Shown here in pieces: positions 9,714 to 17,730 of a stretch of DNA of 64,000 bases. Position numbers and translations under genes: made by a program. Positions within the stretch are counted from its first letter, which is position 1. Each line of letters begins with the position of its first letter. The DNA comes from Paenibacillus planticolens (GTDB lineage Bacteria > Bacillota > Bacilli > Paenibacillales > NBRC-103111). The stretch is taken from positions 62,001 through 126,000 of the forward strand of contig NZ_WHNZ01000026.1 of assembly GCF_013141725.1 (NCBI RefSeq), given 5' to 3'. The notes under the pieces are model-generated. The model was not told the DNA's origin, ran no database searches, and saw nothing but the letters and a program-made list of their open reading frames with translations.

Positions 9714-11315
9714 ATGAAAGTTATCATAGTAGATGACGATAGTATTATTCGAAAAGGGTTATCGCGTACAATCCCATGGGAACAGAACGGGTTTACACTT
9801 GTCGGTTTAGCGAGAGACGGCGAAGAAGCGCTGAGTCTGATTGCGGATGTGAAGCCTGATCTCCTGTTAACGGACATTCGAATGCCCTTTATGGACGGTT
9901 TCCAGTTGACGGAAGCGGTGAAAGAGAAATACCCGGATATGAAAATTATTATGCTGACCAGCTTTGACGAGTTTGAGCTTGCTCATAAAGCATTGAAGTT
10001 AAAAGTGTTTGATTATTTATTAAAGCCGGTCGATACGCCGACGCTTTTGGATACGGCCAAAAGGGCGAAGGTCGAGCTTGAATATGAGAATGAAATGAAG
10101 CGGAAAGTTTTGGAAGGCATGCCGCTGTTGAGGCAAAGGTTTTTGGGGAAAATGATCAAAGAGAATTTACCGGAGGACGAAATCCGTTCCCATAGCGAAT
10201 TTCTCAATGTTAAGCTGCCAAGATCCAAATATGTTGTTATTTTATTAACCGCTGACGATTACAGCTATCCCGATTACCAGAACCGTTTTGGCAAAGAAAT
10301 GCTGAAATACTGCATCTTGAACGTGGCAGAGGAAACGATGCTAAGCGATTATGAGGGGATTGTATTTGAATCGGAAAACGATGAGATTGTTATCATTTAC
10401 AATGCAGACGGCGAGCAGGATCATATTGAACAGCGGGCGTTGCAAATTGCCGAGACGATTCGAGTCAACGTAGAGAAATTTCTGAAAACGACGGTGACCG
10501 TTGGCATTGGCTTTATTTATGACAAACCCGGAGACGTTTCCAGATCATATCGCGATGCGAAGGCGGCTATTGAATTCCGTCATATGATCGGAACGAACAG
10601 GGTGTTGACCGTTTGGGACACCGGCCTTCCTCCTACAAGCTCGACGGAAATCATTTTAAACGAGTTAGAGAACGAATTTGTCATGAAAGTAAAATTGGGA
10701 CTGGAAAAAGAAGCCCATGCCATACTGGATGATATCGAACAGAGGCTGCTCCAAATCAAATTCGTCTCCTTAGCCCAGGTTCGCTTAATCGGCATTGAGA
10801 TCAGCCTTCTTTTGTTCAAAGAGTTGGAAGAAATTGCGAATCGAAATGCGAAAATGAAGGAAAGTCTCGAGAGTGTTTATTCGTATTATAGTGAATTGGA
10901 ACGTTTCCAAACGATTCAGGATATTTTTGCTTCTATTCGCCAAATAACATCGCGCTTCCTGGACATTGCGAACCGGCAGCGCGAGATTCAAACTCAGAGC
11001 ATGGTGCATAAGGCAATTGCTTATATTGAGAGCCATTATGCTACGGAGGGGCTATCGCTTCAAGAAGTCGCCCGTCACGTTCATATCAGTCCGACTTATT
11101 TAAGCATCCTTTTCAAAAAGGAGAAGTCGATTACTTTCAGCGATTTTCTTCTGCAAACCCGGATGAAATCAGCCATTGAATTGCTTCGCATGAGTGGTTT
11201 AAAGTCCTATGAGGTAGCGGAGAAAGTCGGATACAGCAATCCGCAATATTTCAGCCAATGCTTCAAGAAATTTACCGGATATTCGCCTACGGATTATAAA
11301 AATAACGAGCACTAA
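9714..11315 (+). CDS. Response regulator with AraC-type DNA-binding domain (YesN type)
   Basis: A 533-residue regulator. The N-terminal receiver domain starts MKVIIVDDDSIIRKGLSRTI; the acceptor is D54 in LLTDIRMPFMDG. A long middle region follows, then a C-terminal AraC double helix-turn-helix (about residues 430-530, including VARHVHISPTYLSILFKKE and the second helix pair up to FTGYSPTDYK). ATG 9714 is preferred because it begins the conserved receiver domain directly; a GTG at 9696 would add six residues. It is the cognate partner of the kinase at 7930. Confidence 0.92.
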   Translation: MKVIIVDDDSIIRKGLSRTIPWEQNGFTLVGLARDGEEALSLIADVKPDLLLTDIRMPFMDGFQLTEAVKEKYPDMKIIMLTSFDEFELAHKALKLKVFDYLLKPVDTPTLLDTAKRAKVELEYENEMKRKVLEGMPLLRQRFLGKMIKENLPEDEIRSHSEFLNVKLPRSKYVVILLTADDYSYPDYQNRFGKEMLKYCILNVAEETMLSDYEGIVFESENDEIVIIYNADGEQDHIEQRALQIAETIRVNVEKFLKTTVTVGIGFIYDKPGDVSRSYRDAKAAIEFRHMIGTNRVLTVWDTGLPPTSSTEIILNELENEFVMKVKLGLEKEAHAILDDIEQRLLQIKFVSLAQVRLIGIEISLLLFKELEEIANRNAKMKESLESVYSYYSELERFQTIQDIFASIRQITSRFLDIANRQREIQTQSMVHKAIAYIESHYATEGLSLQEVARHVHISPTYLSILFKKEKSITFSDFLLQTRMKSAIELLRMSGLKSYEVAEKVGYSNPQYFSQCFKKFTGYSPTDYKNNEH

Positions 11316-11440
11316 GGGACTACCCATCCACTTCTTCCTCTTTAAGCGTTGAATGTTCACCCATTTTAATCTAAAATAAAACGGAGAATCCCGCATGTAA
11401 GATGGGAAAAACGAACGGATTGAGCTGGGAGGAACATGGG

Positions 11441-11722
11441 ATGACTAAACTGGAAGAACTTAGAACTAACATTGACGAAGTTGATCGGCAAATCATTGCT
11501 TTATTAGCACAGAGATTCAAATATACAGAAGAAGTTGGAATCTACAAAGCGAACAATCACTTGCAAGCACAAGATGCCAGCCGTGAGAATCAACAGTTTC
11601 AGAAGATTGCTCAACTTTCAGAGCAGAATGGTTTGAACCCGGAATATGCCTCAGACATATACCGATGTTTGATTGATATCGTCATTTCTCGCCATAAAGA
11701 GTTGCTTGCGGCGAAATGTTAA
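11441..11722 (+). CDS. Chorismate mutase, AroQ-type small monofunctional
   Basis: A 93-residue all-helical protein matching the AroQ fold: LEELRTNIDEVDRQIIALL in helix 1, a conserved arginine in LAQRF, a lysine in IYKANN, and D-A-S-R-E-N in the segment that holds the D/R/E active-site cluster. It would convert chorismate to prephenate in phenylalanine/tyrosine synthesis. ATG 11441 is chosen because GGGAGGA lies at 11427-11433; the frame also opens at 11402. It is a stand-alone gene after the regulator and is followed by a strong terminator. The last helix reads SRHKEL where a Gln or Glu ligand is usual, so a related isochorismate-pyruvate-lyase-like activity is possible. Confidence 0.75.
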   Translation: MTKLEELRTNIDEVDRQIIALLAQRFKYTEEVGIYKANNHLQAQDASRENQQFQKIAQLSEQNGLNPEYASDIYRCLIDIVISRHKELLAAKC

Positions 11723-11728
11723 TTGAAT

Positions 11729-11772
11729 GAAAAAAGGAGCTAAGCGGCTTGTACGTGCTTGGCTCCTTTTTT
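11729..11772 (+). terminator. Intrinsic terminator of the chorismate mutase gene
   Basis: AAAAAAGGAGC-t-AAGC pairs with GCTT-g-GCTCCTTTTTT and ends in a T-run. The same element, including flanking bases and the unpaired GGCTT/ACGT loop, recurs at 41598-41649 after an unrelated gene. Confidence 0.85.
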
Positions 11773-11819
11773 GTTGCTGCGCTTCCCCCTTCTTGCAGGG
11801 ACGGCGATTCTCGCTGAAA

Positions 11820-12000
11820 GGGGAACTACAGGGCGCTATTTTGCTGGAAACAGCCCCTTAGGCAGGGGGAAGGGAACTAGGGTCCGCTATTTCACCATTC
11901 TGAGCAGATCGTTACCACATTGAGGTGAAATAAGACCCTGTAGTTCCCCTCGGGCGTCCGATATACCGCTTTTCGCCGAAATAAGGGAACAGAGTTCCGC
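11820..12000. repeat. Composite inverted-repeat element, copy A1
   Basis: An element of about 180 bp. It begins with GGGAACTACAGGGCGCTATT, has a second forward motif GGGAACTAGGGTCCGCTATT near 11872, then inverted counterparts AAATAAGACCCTGTAGTTCC (about 11929-11948) and AAATAAGGGAACAGAGTTCC near 11980-11999. It could fold into a long imperfect hairpin. Copies are at 21973-22152 and, diverged, at 45754-45933. No coding potential was recognised. Confidence 0.8.
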
Positions 12001-12148
12001 TTAATCGGGCGGGTCTCAAGTTGAGCCGGTACCAAGCATGCGAAGGTGAAATGTTTCCGGAAAAAGAGAAGTCGAAGGCAGCACAAAGTAGAACAAAAAG
12101 GGAATGGATATGGGATGGAGAAGCGGTCGGAATCCTATACCCAATTCC

Positions 12149-12181
12149 CTCCCCACGCTCCAACGTACGAGTTTAGACAAG
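12149..12181. repeat. 33-bp shared intergenic motif, copy 1
   Basis: The stretch starting CTCCCCACGCTCCAACGTA and ending GAGTTTAGACAAG is found again at 36655-36687 with one mismatch. It has no obvious hairpin of its own. Both copies lie in long gene-free stretches near other repeats. Confidence 0.75.
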
Positions 12182-12228
12182 TAGCTATCTGGGTTTCCGC
12201 AGCTGCAAAGATCGTGTCGGCTGGGCGC

Positions 12229-12412
12229 TAACGGACAGAGCAGGCTTTAATCGAAGGAAAACAGCCATGAATGAATGTTAACGGACCCCAGAGCAGTTAT
12301 TCACGAAATCTGTGCGTATTTAGGTGGTTGCTTGGTCTACTAACGACTCCGGAGTCCGTTATTGATGAGCATAAGCCCAATTATCGAAGATAACGACAAT
12401 GAGGTCCGTTAT
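12229..12412. repeat. Composite inverted-repeat element with TAACGGAC arms
   Basis: Forward motifs TAACGGACAGAGCAG (12229) and TTAACGGACCCCAGAGCAG (about 12279) face inverted counterparts ACTCCGGAGTCCGTTATT (about 12346) and ACAATGAGGTCCGTTA (about 12396-12411). Architecture and length match the GGGAACTACAGGG elements although the arm sequence differs. No gene was recognised between 11773 and 12609; the rest of that stretch shows nothing else I can name. Confidence 0.65.
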
Positions 12413-12498
12413 CGCCCAAGCGGCGATGTCAATTTATAATCTTTTGACAAAATAACGTACAAAAAAGCGGATTAACTTAAATACTTCCTACACCGAAT

Positions 12499-12513
12499 GA
12501 TACATAATGTATC
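12499..12513. promoter_or_regulatory. Palindrome upstream of the GH2 gene, possible operator
   Basis: GATACAT-A-ATGTATC is a perfect 7-1-7 inverted repeat about 100 nt before the start of the large GH2 gene. It could be an operator or overlap a -10 region (CATAAT). This rests on symmetry and position only; no regulator is identified. Confidence 0.35.
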
Positions 12514-12609
12514 TGTATTCTTCCAATGAAAGGAGTTCATGCACAAAAAGAGAGAGGCTCAGCAGCGCTCTCCCCCCATTCAACATTATGATCAGGAGGC
12601 TGGAAAAGA

Positions 12610-15600
12610 ATGAAGTTAAAGAAGACGTTAAGTAAGCTGCTCATCGCCGCTTATGCATTCGGCACGATCTCAACGGCTCCGTTGATGACCTTGCATGCGC
12701 AAGCAGCGGAATCGCCAAACGAGCCTGTTGTTCACGGCTTAAAAGGAGAGTACTATACGAATCTGGGCTCTCCGCAGTTTAACTTTGGTACGTTAAAGGC
12801 AACTGTTCTTGATCCGAATCTGGATTTCGGCAATTTGGAGCCGGCATTCGGTATTTTAACAGGACAGCAGGATAATGTGAATGTCCGTTGGAGCGGGTTC
12901 ATTGAGCCCGAATTTTCCGAAGATTACACGTTCTCCATTATTGGGGATAACGGTTTCCGTCTCTGGATCGACAATAAACTTATTATTGATCACTGGGTGG
13001 ACGATTGGGACAAGGAGCAGGTGGCGGCGCCGATCTCACTGGTTGCGGGACAAAAATATGCAATCAAGGTCGAATATTTCGAGCATACAGGCGGATCAAA
13101 CATTCATATGCGTTGGTCAAGTCCATCTGTACCCAAATCAGCCGTACCGACAGCAGCATTGACCCCGCCAAGCGGCTTCTCCTACGGAGGCAAGGTTTCT
13201 GCGGATGGCGCGACAGCGGAAGTGAAGCTGGATAAAGCCGTGCAGCAGCTGCCTGAAGGATTTGTAAATCATTTCAATGTCAACGTGATGGGCAGCAATT
13301 GGCCAATCGCTTCGGCAGCGCTCAAACAAGGGGATAACAGCACCATCGTGGTTACTTTTCAATATCCGGTGTATTCGAAGGACGTTTGGTTAGTTAAGGC
13401 AACTTATGACGGAAAGGGCGGTCTGCAAGATCAGGATGGAAAAGCCGTCCAAGCTTTCGATAAAATGCTGATAAACGATTCTACCTATCAGATCATGACG
13501 CCATGGGCAAGCCAATTGGATAAAGAGCATGTGCTGCCTGAATATCCGAGACCGCAGCTTGTTCGCGACAAATGGCAAAATTTGAACGGGGAATGGGAGT
13601 TCCAATCTGCTAAAGCCGGGGATGCGCTGCCAACCGGGCAAAAACTGAAGGAGAAAATCGTTGTTCCTTTTGCGGCGGAGTCTGTGCTTTCGGGCATTAA
13701 ACGCGTTGAGAATCTCATGTGGTATAAGCGATCATTTACGGTTCCGAGCGATTGGAACGGGCAGCGCGTCATGTTGAATTTCGGCGCCTCCGATTATTTG
13801 ACAACGGTGTACGTCAATGGCGTGAAGGTCGGCGAGCACAAAGGCGGTTACACATCGTTCAGCTTCGATGTTACCGATCAATTAAAAGCAGGCGATAATG
13901 AACTGATCGTTCATGTATTGGATAACACGGATAATGGCGAAGATCAAGCCGTCGGCAAGCAAACCGTGAAAAAGCTGGGCGGTATTTGGTATACGTCTGT
14001 CTCCGGTATTTGGCAAACGGTTTGGATGGAGCCTGTCGCTCCGGCGCATATTGAAAAGCTGGATATGACGCCTGATCTTACGAATCAAACGTTAAAATTA
14101 ACCGTTCCTGCGGGAGCTGCTAACAATCTTACAGTTGAAGCTGTTGCTTTGAAAGACGGCCAAGAGGTAGGAAGAATCAGCGGGCAAGCCGGTACGGAAC
14201 TGAAAGTCCCCGTTCCGAATCCAAGACTTTGGACACCGGATGATCCCTTCTTGTACGATTTGCAAGTTCGTTTGAAAAATGGGAATCAAGTTGTTGATCA
14301 AGTGGACAGCTATTTTGGCATGAGGGAGATCAAACTTGGGAAAGTAGACGGCATTACAAGACCGCTCTTGAACGGCAAATTCGTGTTCCAGATGGGGCCG
14401 CTCGATCAAGGCTTTTACCCGGATGGGATTTACACAGCTCCGACCGAGGATGCCTTGAAATTTGATATTCAAGCCGTGAAACGTGTCGGTATGAATACAA
14501 TCCGTAAACATATTAAAGTGGAGCCTGCTCGCTGGTACTACTGGGCCGATAAGCTGGGCGTTCTCGTATGGCAGGATATGCCGAGCTTGGAGGATCGTCA
14601 GGGCAACCATGGCTCGGATATTACACAAGCTGCCAAAACGCAGTGGCTTAAGGAATATAAAGAAATGGTCGATCAACTCCGCAGCGTACCATCCATCATT
14701 GAATGGACGGTCTTTAATGAAGGCTGGGGCGAGTTCGATTGGGGCGGACAGCAAACCAAGGACGCGACCAATTACGTGAAAAGTCTAGATCCGACACGTC
14801 TAATCAACAACGCCAGCGGTTGGCAGGATTCCGGCGCAGGCGACTTGGTCGACATGCATGCCTATCCAGCTCCGAACTCACCGAAGCCTACGGATACGCG
14901 TGCTGCTGTTCTCGGCGAATACGGAGGCCTTGGCCTGCACACGCCTGGACATGAATGGAGTCCGCTCGTGTTCTCGTATCAAGAAATGAAAAGTAAAAAA
15001 GAAATTACGGACAAATACATCGACTATATTAATCAATTGAAAAATCTCAAAGCAAACCCTGGTTTGAGCGCAGCTATTTATACGCAAATTACCGATGTCG
15101 AGTATGAAATTAACGGTTTGCTTTCATATGACCGCAAGGTTGAGAAGCTTGACTTCGATCGCATTGCCAATGCACACCGTGAATTGATCGGCACCGTGAA
15201 TGCTGACGATCTGTCCGGCGGCATCCAAGTGGCAGAGCAGCTTTACAGCAAGCTGGTCGTAGGCGATAAGCCGGGCCAATATAAGCAAAATGTGGTGGAG
15301 CACTTCCAAGGCGTCATTCAAGCCGCTAAGCAGGTGCTTGCGGACAGCCAATCAACGGCGAACGATTACCAGCAATCGCTGAGCAAACTAACGGCTGAAA
15401 AGGAAACCGTCTTCGCCGGGGTGAACGATCCGCTTCCTAAGGGTTCCACGGTAGATAATTTCGACAGCACCACGCTAAACAGCAACTGGAGCATTTATCG
15501 TCAAAATAATGCGAACTGGAGCCTTGTGACCAATCCCGGTAAACTGACGATTCAAACGCTAACCGGCGACAGCTTCGGGACTTCAAATGCGATTAAGAAT

Positions 15601-16851
15601 GTGTTTTTGCAAAATGCGCCGAGCGGCGATTTCGTCATCACGACAAAAGTGACCGCCGAGGTAAGGAAGAACTTCCAGCAGGCCGGACTGTTCGTCTGGC
15701 AGGACGAAGATAACTACGTGAGGTTCGGACATGTTTGGGATACAGATGGCTCAACAGGAAAATCCTTAGAAACAGCGTATGAGAAAAGCGCGGTCTACAC
15801 CAAAGCCGGCCATATGGCGACACATCCCGGTTTCGATACGTCCTACCTGCAAATTCGTAAAGTTGGCAACGTTTACACGACCTATTATTGGGACGGTTCC
15901 AGCTGGAAGCAAGGTGCAGATCCGGTTACGGTACAATTAACGAATCCGAAGGTCGGGCTCTATGCGATCTCCACGTCCGATGGCACATCGATCCCGGCAC
16001 AATTCGATTACTTCTCCGTCGGCCCGATTGTCAATGATCCGACGTCGTCGCTAACCGGACCGGCAACGGTTTCAAGCGGGCAATCTTTTGATTCGACATT
16101 TGGCTTGAGCAGTATCACACAAAATGTGTATGCCCAAGATTTGAGCGTTACGTATGATGCGAATAAGCTTGAATTCGTTTCTGCGGAAAGCTTAAAAGAT
16201 GGCTTGATCATCGTCGATAAAAAAGCAGGGCCAGGCAGCGTTCGCTTCATTTTGGCGAATGTAAAGGGCGCAAGCGTAAATGGCGATTTATTGAAGCTTC
16301 ATTGGAAAGCAAAGGCTACGGGTGAGGATGTAACGACAACGGTCAAGCTCACCAATCTCGTTCTGGCCAGCGGAGAAGGCACAGAAACAGAAGTGGACGG
16401 AGCCACTCAAAGCATCCGCATTCTTGCAGCTGTGGATAAAACCGTGTTGAATACACGCATCGCTGAAGCTCAGAGCAAGCACGATGCTGCTACAGAAGGC
16501 ACGGCTATCGGCCAGTATCCTGTTGGTTCCAAAGCAGCGCTGCAAGCGGCTATCGACAAAGCAAGCCTTGTCGCTAACGATGCGAGTGCGACCAATGCTC
16601 AGGTTGTTCAGGCAATTGCTGATCTGAATGTAGCGCTGCAAAGATTTAACCAATCGGTTATTACTCCGAATCCTGGGGACACGAATGGCGACGGTAAATA
16701 CTCTATCGGTGACTTGGCGATTGTTGCAGCCGCCTATGGCAAAACATCCGCAGACCCAGATTGGGAGAAGTACAAAATCGCAGATTTGAACAATGATGGT
16801 CGTGTAGACATCGTCGATTTGGCAACTTTGGCTCAATTGATTTTGCAGTAA
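12610..16851 (+). CDS. Secreted PA14-GH2 glycoside hydrolase with cohesin, FIVAR and dockerin domains
   Basis: A 1413-residue exported enzyme. A signal peptide (about 1-33) leads to a PA14 domain (about 44-172; GLKGEYYTNLGSPQFNF), then a GH2 jelly-roll (about 318-475), Ig and TIM-barrel modules. The acid/base is E704 in VFNEGWGEF and the nucleophile E770 in VLGEYGGLG, both intact. A concanavalin-like module (about 940-1137), a cohesin-like domain (about 1142-1275), a FIVAR-like helical segment (about 1278-1350) and a two-repeat type I dockerin (about 1355-1413; DTNGDGKYSIGDL and DLNNDGRVDIVDL) follow. GH2 includes beta-galactosidase, beta-glucuronidase and related activities; the exact sugar is not readable. 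Cohesin and dockerin on one chain are unusual. ATG 12610 follows AGGAGG. Confidence 0.9.
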   Translation: MKLKKTLSKLLIAAYAFGTISTAPLMTLHAQAAESPNEPVVHGLKGEYYTNLGSPQFNFGTLKATVLDPNLDFGNLEPAFGILTGQQDNVNVRWSGFIEPEFSEDYTFSIIGDNGFRLWIDNKLIIDHWVDDWDKEQVAAPISLVAGQKYAIKVEYFEHTGGSNIHMRWSSPSVPKSAVPTAALTPPSGFSYGGKVSADGATAEVKLDKAVQQLPEGFVNHFNVNVMGSNWPIASAALKQGDNSTIVVTFQYPVYSKDVWLVKATYDGKGGLQDQDGKAVQAFDKMLINDSTYQIMTPWASQLDKEHVLPEYPRPQLVRDKWQNLNGEWEFQSAKAGDALPTGQKLKEKIVVPFAAESVLSGIKRVENLMWYKRSFTVPSDWNGQRVMLNFGASDYLTTVYVNGVKVGEHKGGYTSFSFDVTDQLKAGDNELIVHVLDNTDNGEDQAVGKQTVKKLGGIWYTSVSGIWQTVWMEPVAPAHIEKLDMTPDLTNQTLKLTVPAGAANNLTVEAVALKDGQEVGRISGQAGTELKVPVPNPRLWTPDDPFLYDLQVRLKNGNQVVDQVDSYFGMREIKLGKVDGITRPLLNGKFVFQMGPLDQGFYPDGIYTAPTEDALKFDIQAVKRVGMNTIRKHIKVEPARWYYWADKLGVLVWQDMPSLEDRQGNHGSDITQAAKTQWLKEYKEMVDQLRSVPSIIEWTVFNEGWGEFDWGGQQTKDATNYVKSLDPTRLINNASGWQDSGAGDLVDMHAYPAPNSPKPTDTRAAVLGEYGGLGLHTPGHEWSPLVFSYQEMKSKKEITDKYIDYINQLKNLKANPGLSAAIYTQITDVEYEINGLLSYDRKVEKLDFDRIANAHRELIGTVNADDLSGGIQVAEQLYSKLVVGDKPGQYKQNVVEHFQGVIQAAKQVLADSQSTANDYQQSLSKLTAEKETVFAGVNDPLPKGSTVDNFDSTTLNSNWSIYRQNNANWSLVTNPGKLTIQTLTGDSFGTSNAIKNVFLQNAPSGDFVITTKVTAEVRKNFQQAGLFVWQDEDNYVRFGHVWDTDGSTGKSLETAYEKSAVYTKAGHMATHPGFDTSYLQIRKVGNVYTTYYWDGSSWKQGADPVTVQLTNPKVGLYAISTSDGTSIPAQFDYFSVGPIVNDPTSSLTGPATVSSGQSFDSTFGLSSITQNVYAQDLSVTYDANKLEFVSAESLKDGLIIVDKKAGPGSVRFILANVKGASVNGDLLKLHWKAKATGEDVTTTVKLTNLVLASGEGTETEVDGATQSIRILAAVDKTVLNTRIAEAQSKHDAATEGTAIGQYPVGSKAALQAAIDKASLVANDASATNAQVVQAIADLNVALQRFNQSVITPNPGDTNGDGKYSIGDLAIVAAAYGKTSADPDWEKYKIADLNNDGRVDIVDLATLAQLILQ

Positions 16852-16858
16852 ACAAGTT

Positions 16859-16898
16859 CGCCTCCCCACGGGTTGTTTCGTGGGGGGCGGCTTTTTTT
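16859..16898 (+). terminator. Intrinsic terminator after the GH2 gene
   Basis: CGCCTCCCCACG pairs with CGTGGGGGGCGG around an 8-nt loop (GGTTGTTT), followed by seven T residues. It sits 8 nt after the stop codon. Confidence 0.9.
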
Positions 16899-17023
16899 GC
16901 GATGTGAGGGTGCACAGACCTGAATGTTTGTCAGAATCGCGCAAACTTTAGCCTAATAGCGTAAAGACGCACTTTTTTCAGGCAGATATAATCAGAGTAA
17001 ACATCGTTCAGGGAGAGGTTCAT

Positions 17024-17614
17024 ATGAAAAAGATGATCAGTGTGCTAGTCGGCATTCTTTTGCTAAGCTGCCTGCCTTTGTACCTGCATGTCGCACACAA
17101 GAATACGGAGCCCAGTCCCGGCGAAGGACAGAAGTTGGATGTTCATAAGCTGGAGAGCATTGTCAATCTGGCTAGCTCGGGGGATAGGCCGGGAGCCAAT
17201 GATGTGAAAGCGCCTTCTTTTACCTTGAAGTCATTGGATGGCTCGTATTATACGATCGGTGGCAAGAGAGAGAAACCGGTTGTGATCCATTTTTGGGCGA
17301 GTTGGTGTGAAGCTTGTTCGGTTGAAGTCGTCCAATTGAGAAAGCTGTATGCGCAGTATAAGAATCAGGTTGATTTCCTTGGCATTAATGTAAGTACCGA
17401 AGAAAAACCGGAAAACATCGAAAAGTTTGTCAAGCAGAACAATCTCACGTATCCGATCCTGCTCGATGAACATAAACATGCCGCTGATCTGTATGAGCTC
17501 CACGCGCTGCCTACTGTTTTTTTAATCGATAAGAATGGCTTTGTGGTGGACACGTTTCATATGGTCGATCCGCTTGAACTGAACGAGAAGATTGGCCGTC
17601 TTGCAGGGCCGTGA
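17024..17614 (+). CDS. Membrane-anchored thioredoxin-like protein (ResA/TlpA family)
   Basis: A 196-residue protein with an N-terminal signal anchor (MKKMISVLVGILLLSCLPLY). The thioredoxin fold runs from about residue 60: APSFTLKSLDG at the start, the redox motif W-C-E-A-C in FWASWCEACSVEV, and the cis-proline region HALPTVFLIDKNG. Family members reduce or relay disulfides outside the membrane, for example for cytochrome c maturation. Here it stands alone between two secreted glycosidase genes; a link to folding of cysteine-containing exported enzymes is speculation. A TATAAT at 16987-16992 may be its -10 box. Confidence 0.88.
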   Translation: MKKMISVLVGILLLSCLPLYLHVAHKNTEPSPGEGQKLDVHKLESIVNLASSGDRPGANDVKAPSFTLKSLDGSYYTIGGKREKPVVIHFWASWCEACSVEVVQLRKLYAQYKNQVDFLGINVSTEEKPENIEKFVKQNNLTYPILLDEHKHAADLYELHALPTVFLIDKNGFVVDTFHMVDPLELNEKIGRLAGP

Positions 17615-17730
17615 GCGATTTCTACATTCTTAGAAAGGAGTAGACAGCTTGAAAGCTGACGACCGACAACGATTAGCAACTGTGTGAACATGAAGGAAGA
17701 TTAATTTTATTATAAGAAAAGAGGTGTCCT

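Noticed and set aside
11892-12231. Short open frames in the repeat-rich gap between the chorismate mutase and GH2 genes
   Set aside because: They fall within or between inverted-repeat elements, conflict with one another on both strands, and have no recognisable domains or ribosome binding sites.
12444-12449. TTGACA as -35 box for the GH2 gene
   Set aside because: No acceptable -10 hexamer at 16-18 nt downstream.
14098-14754. Long antisense open frames within the large glycosidase genes (for example 218 codons here and at 16288-16944)
   Set aside because: They are shadows of the sense coding sequence, without domains or start signals.
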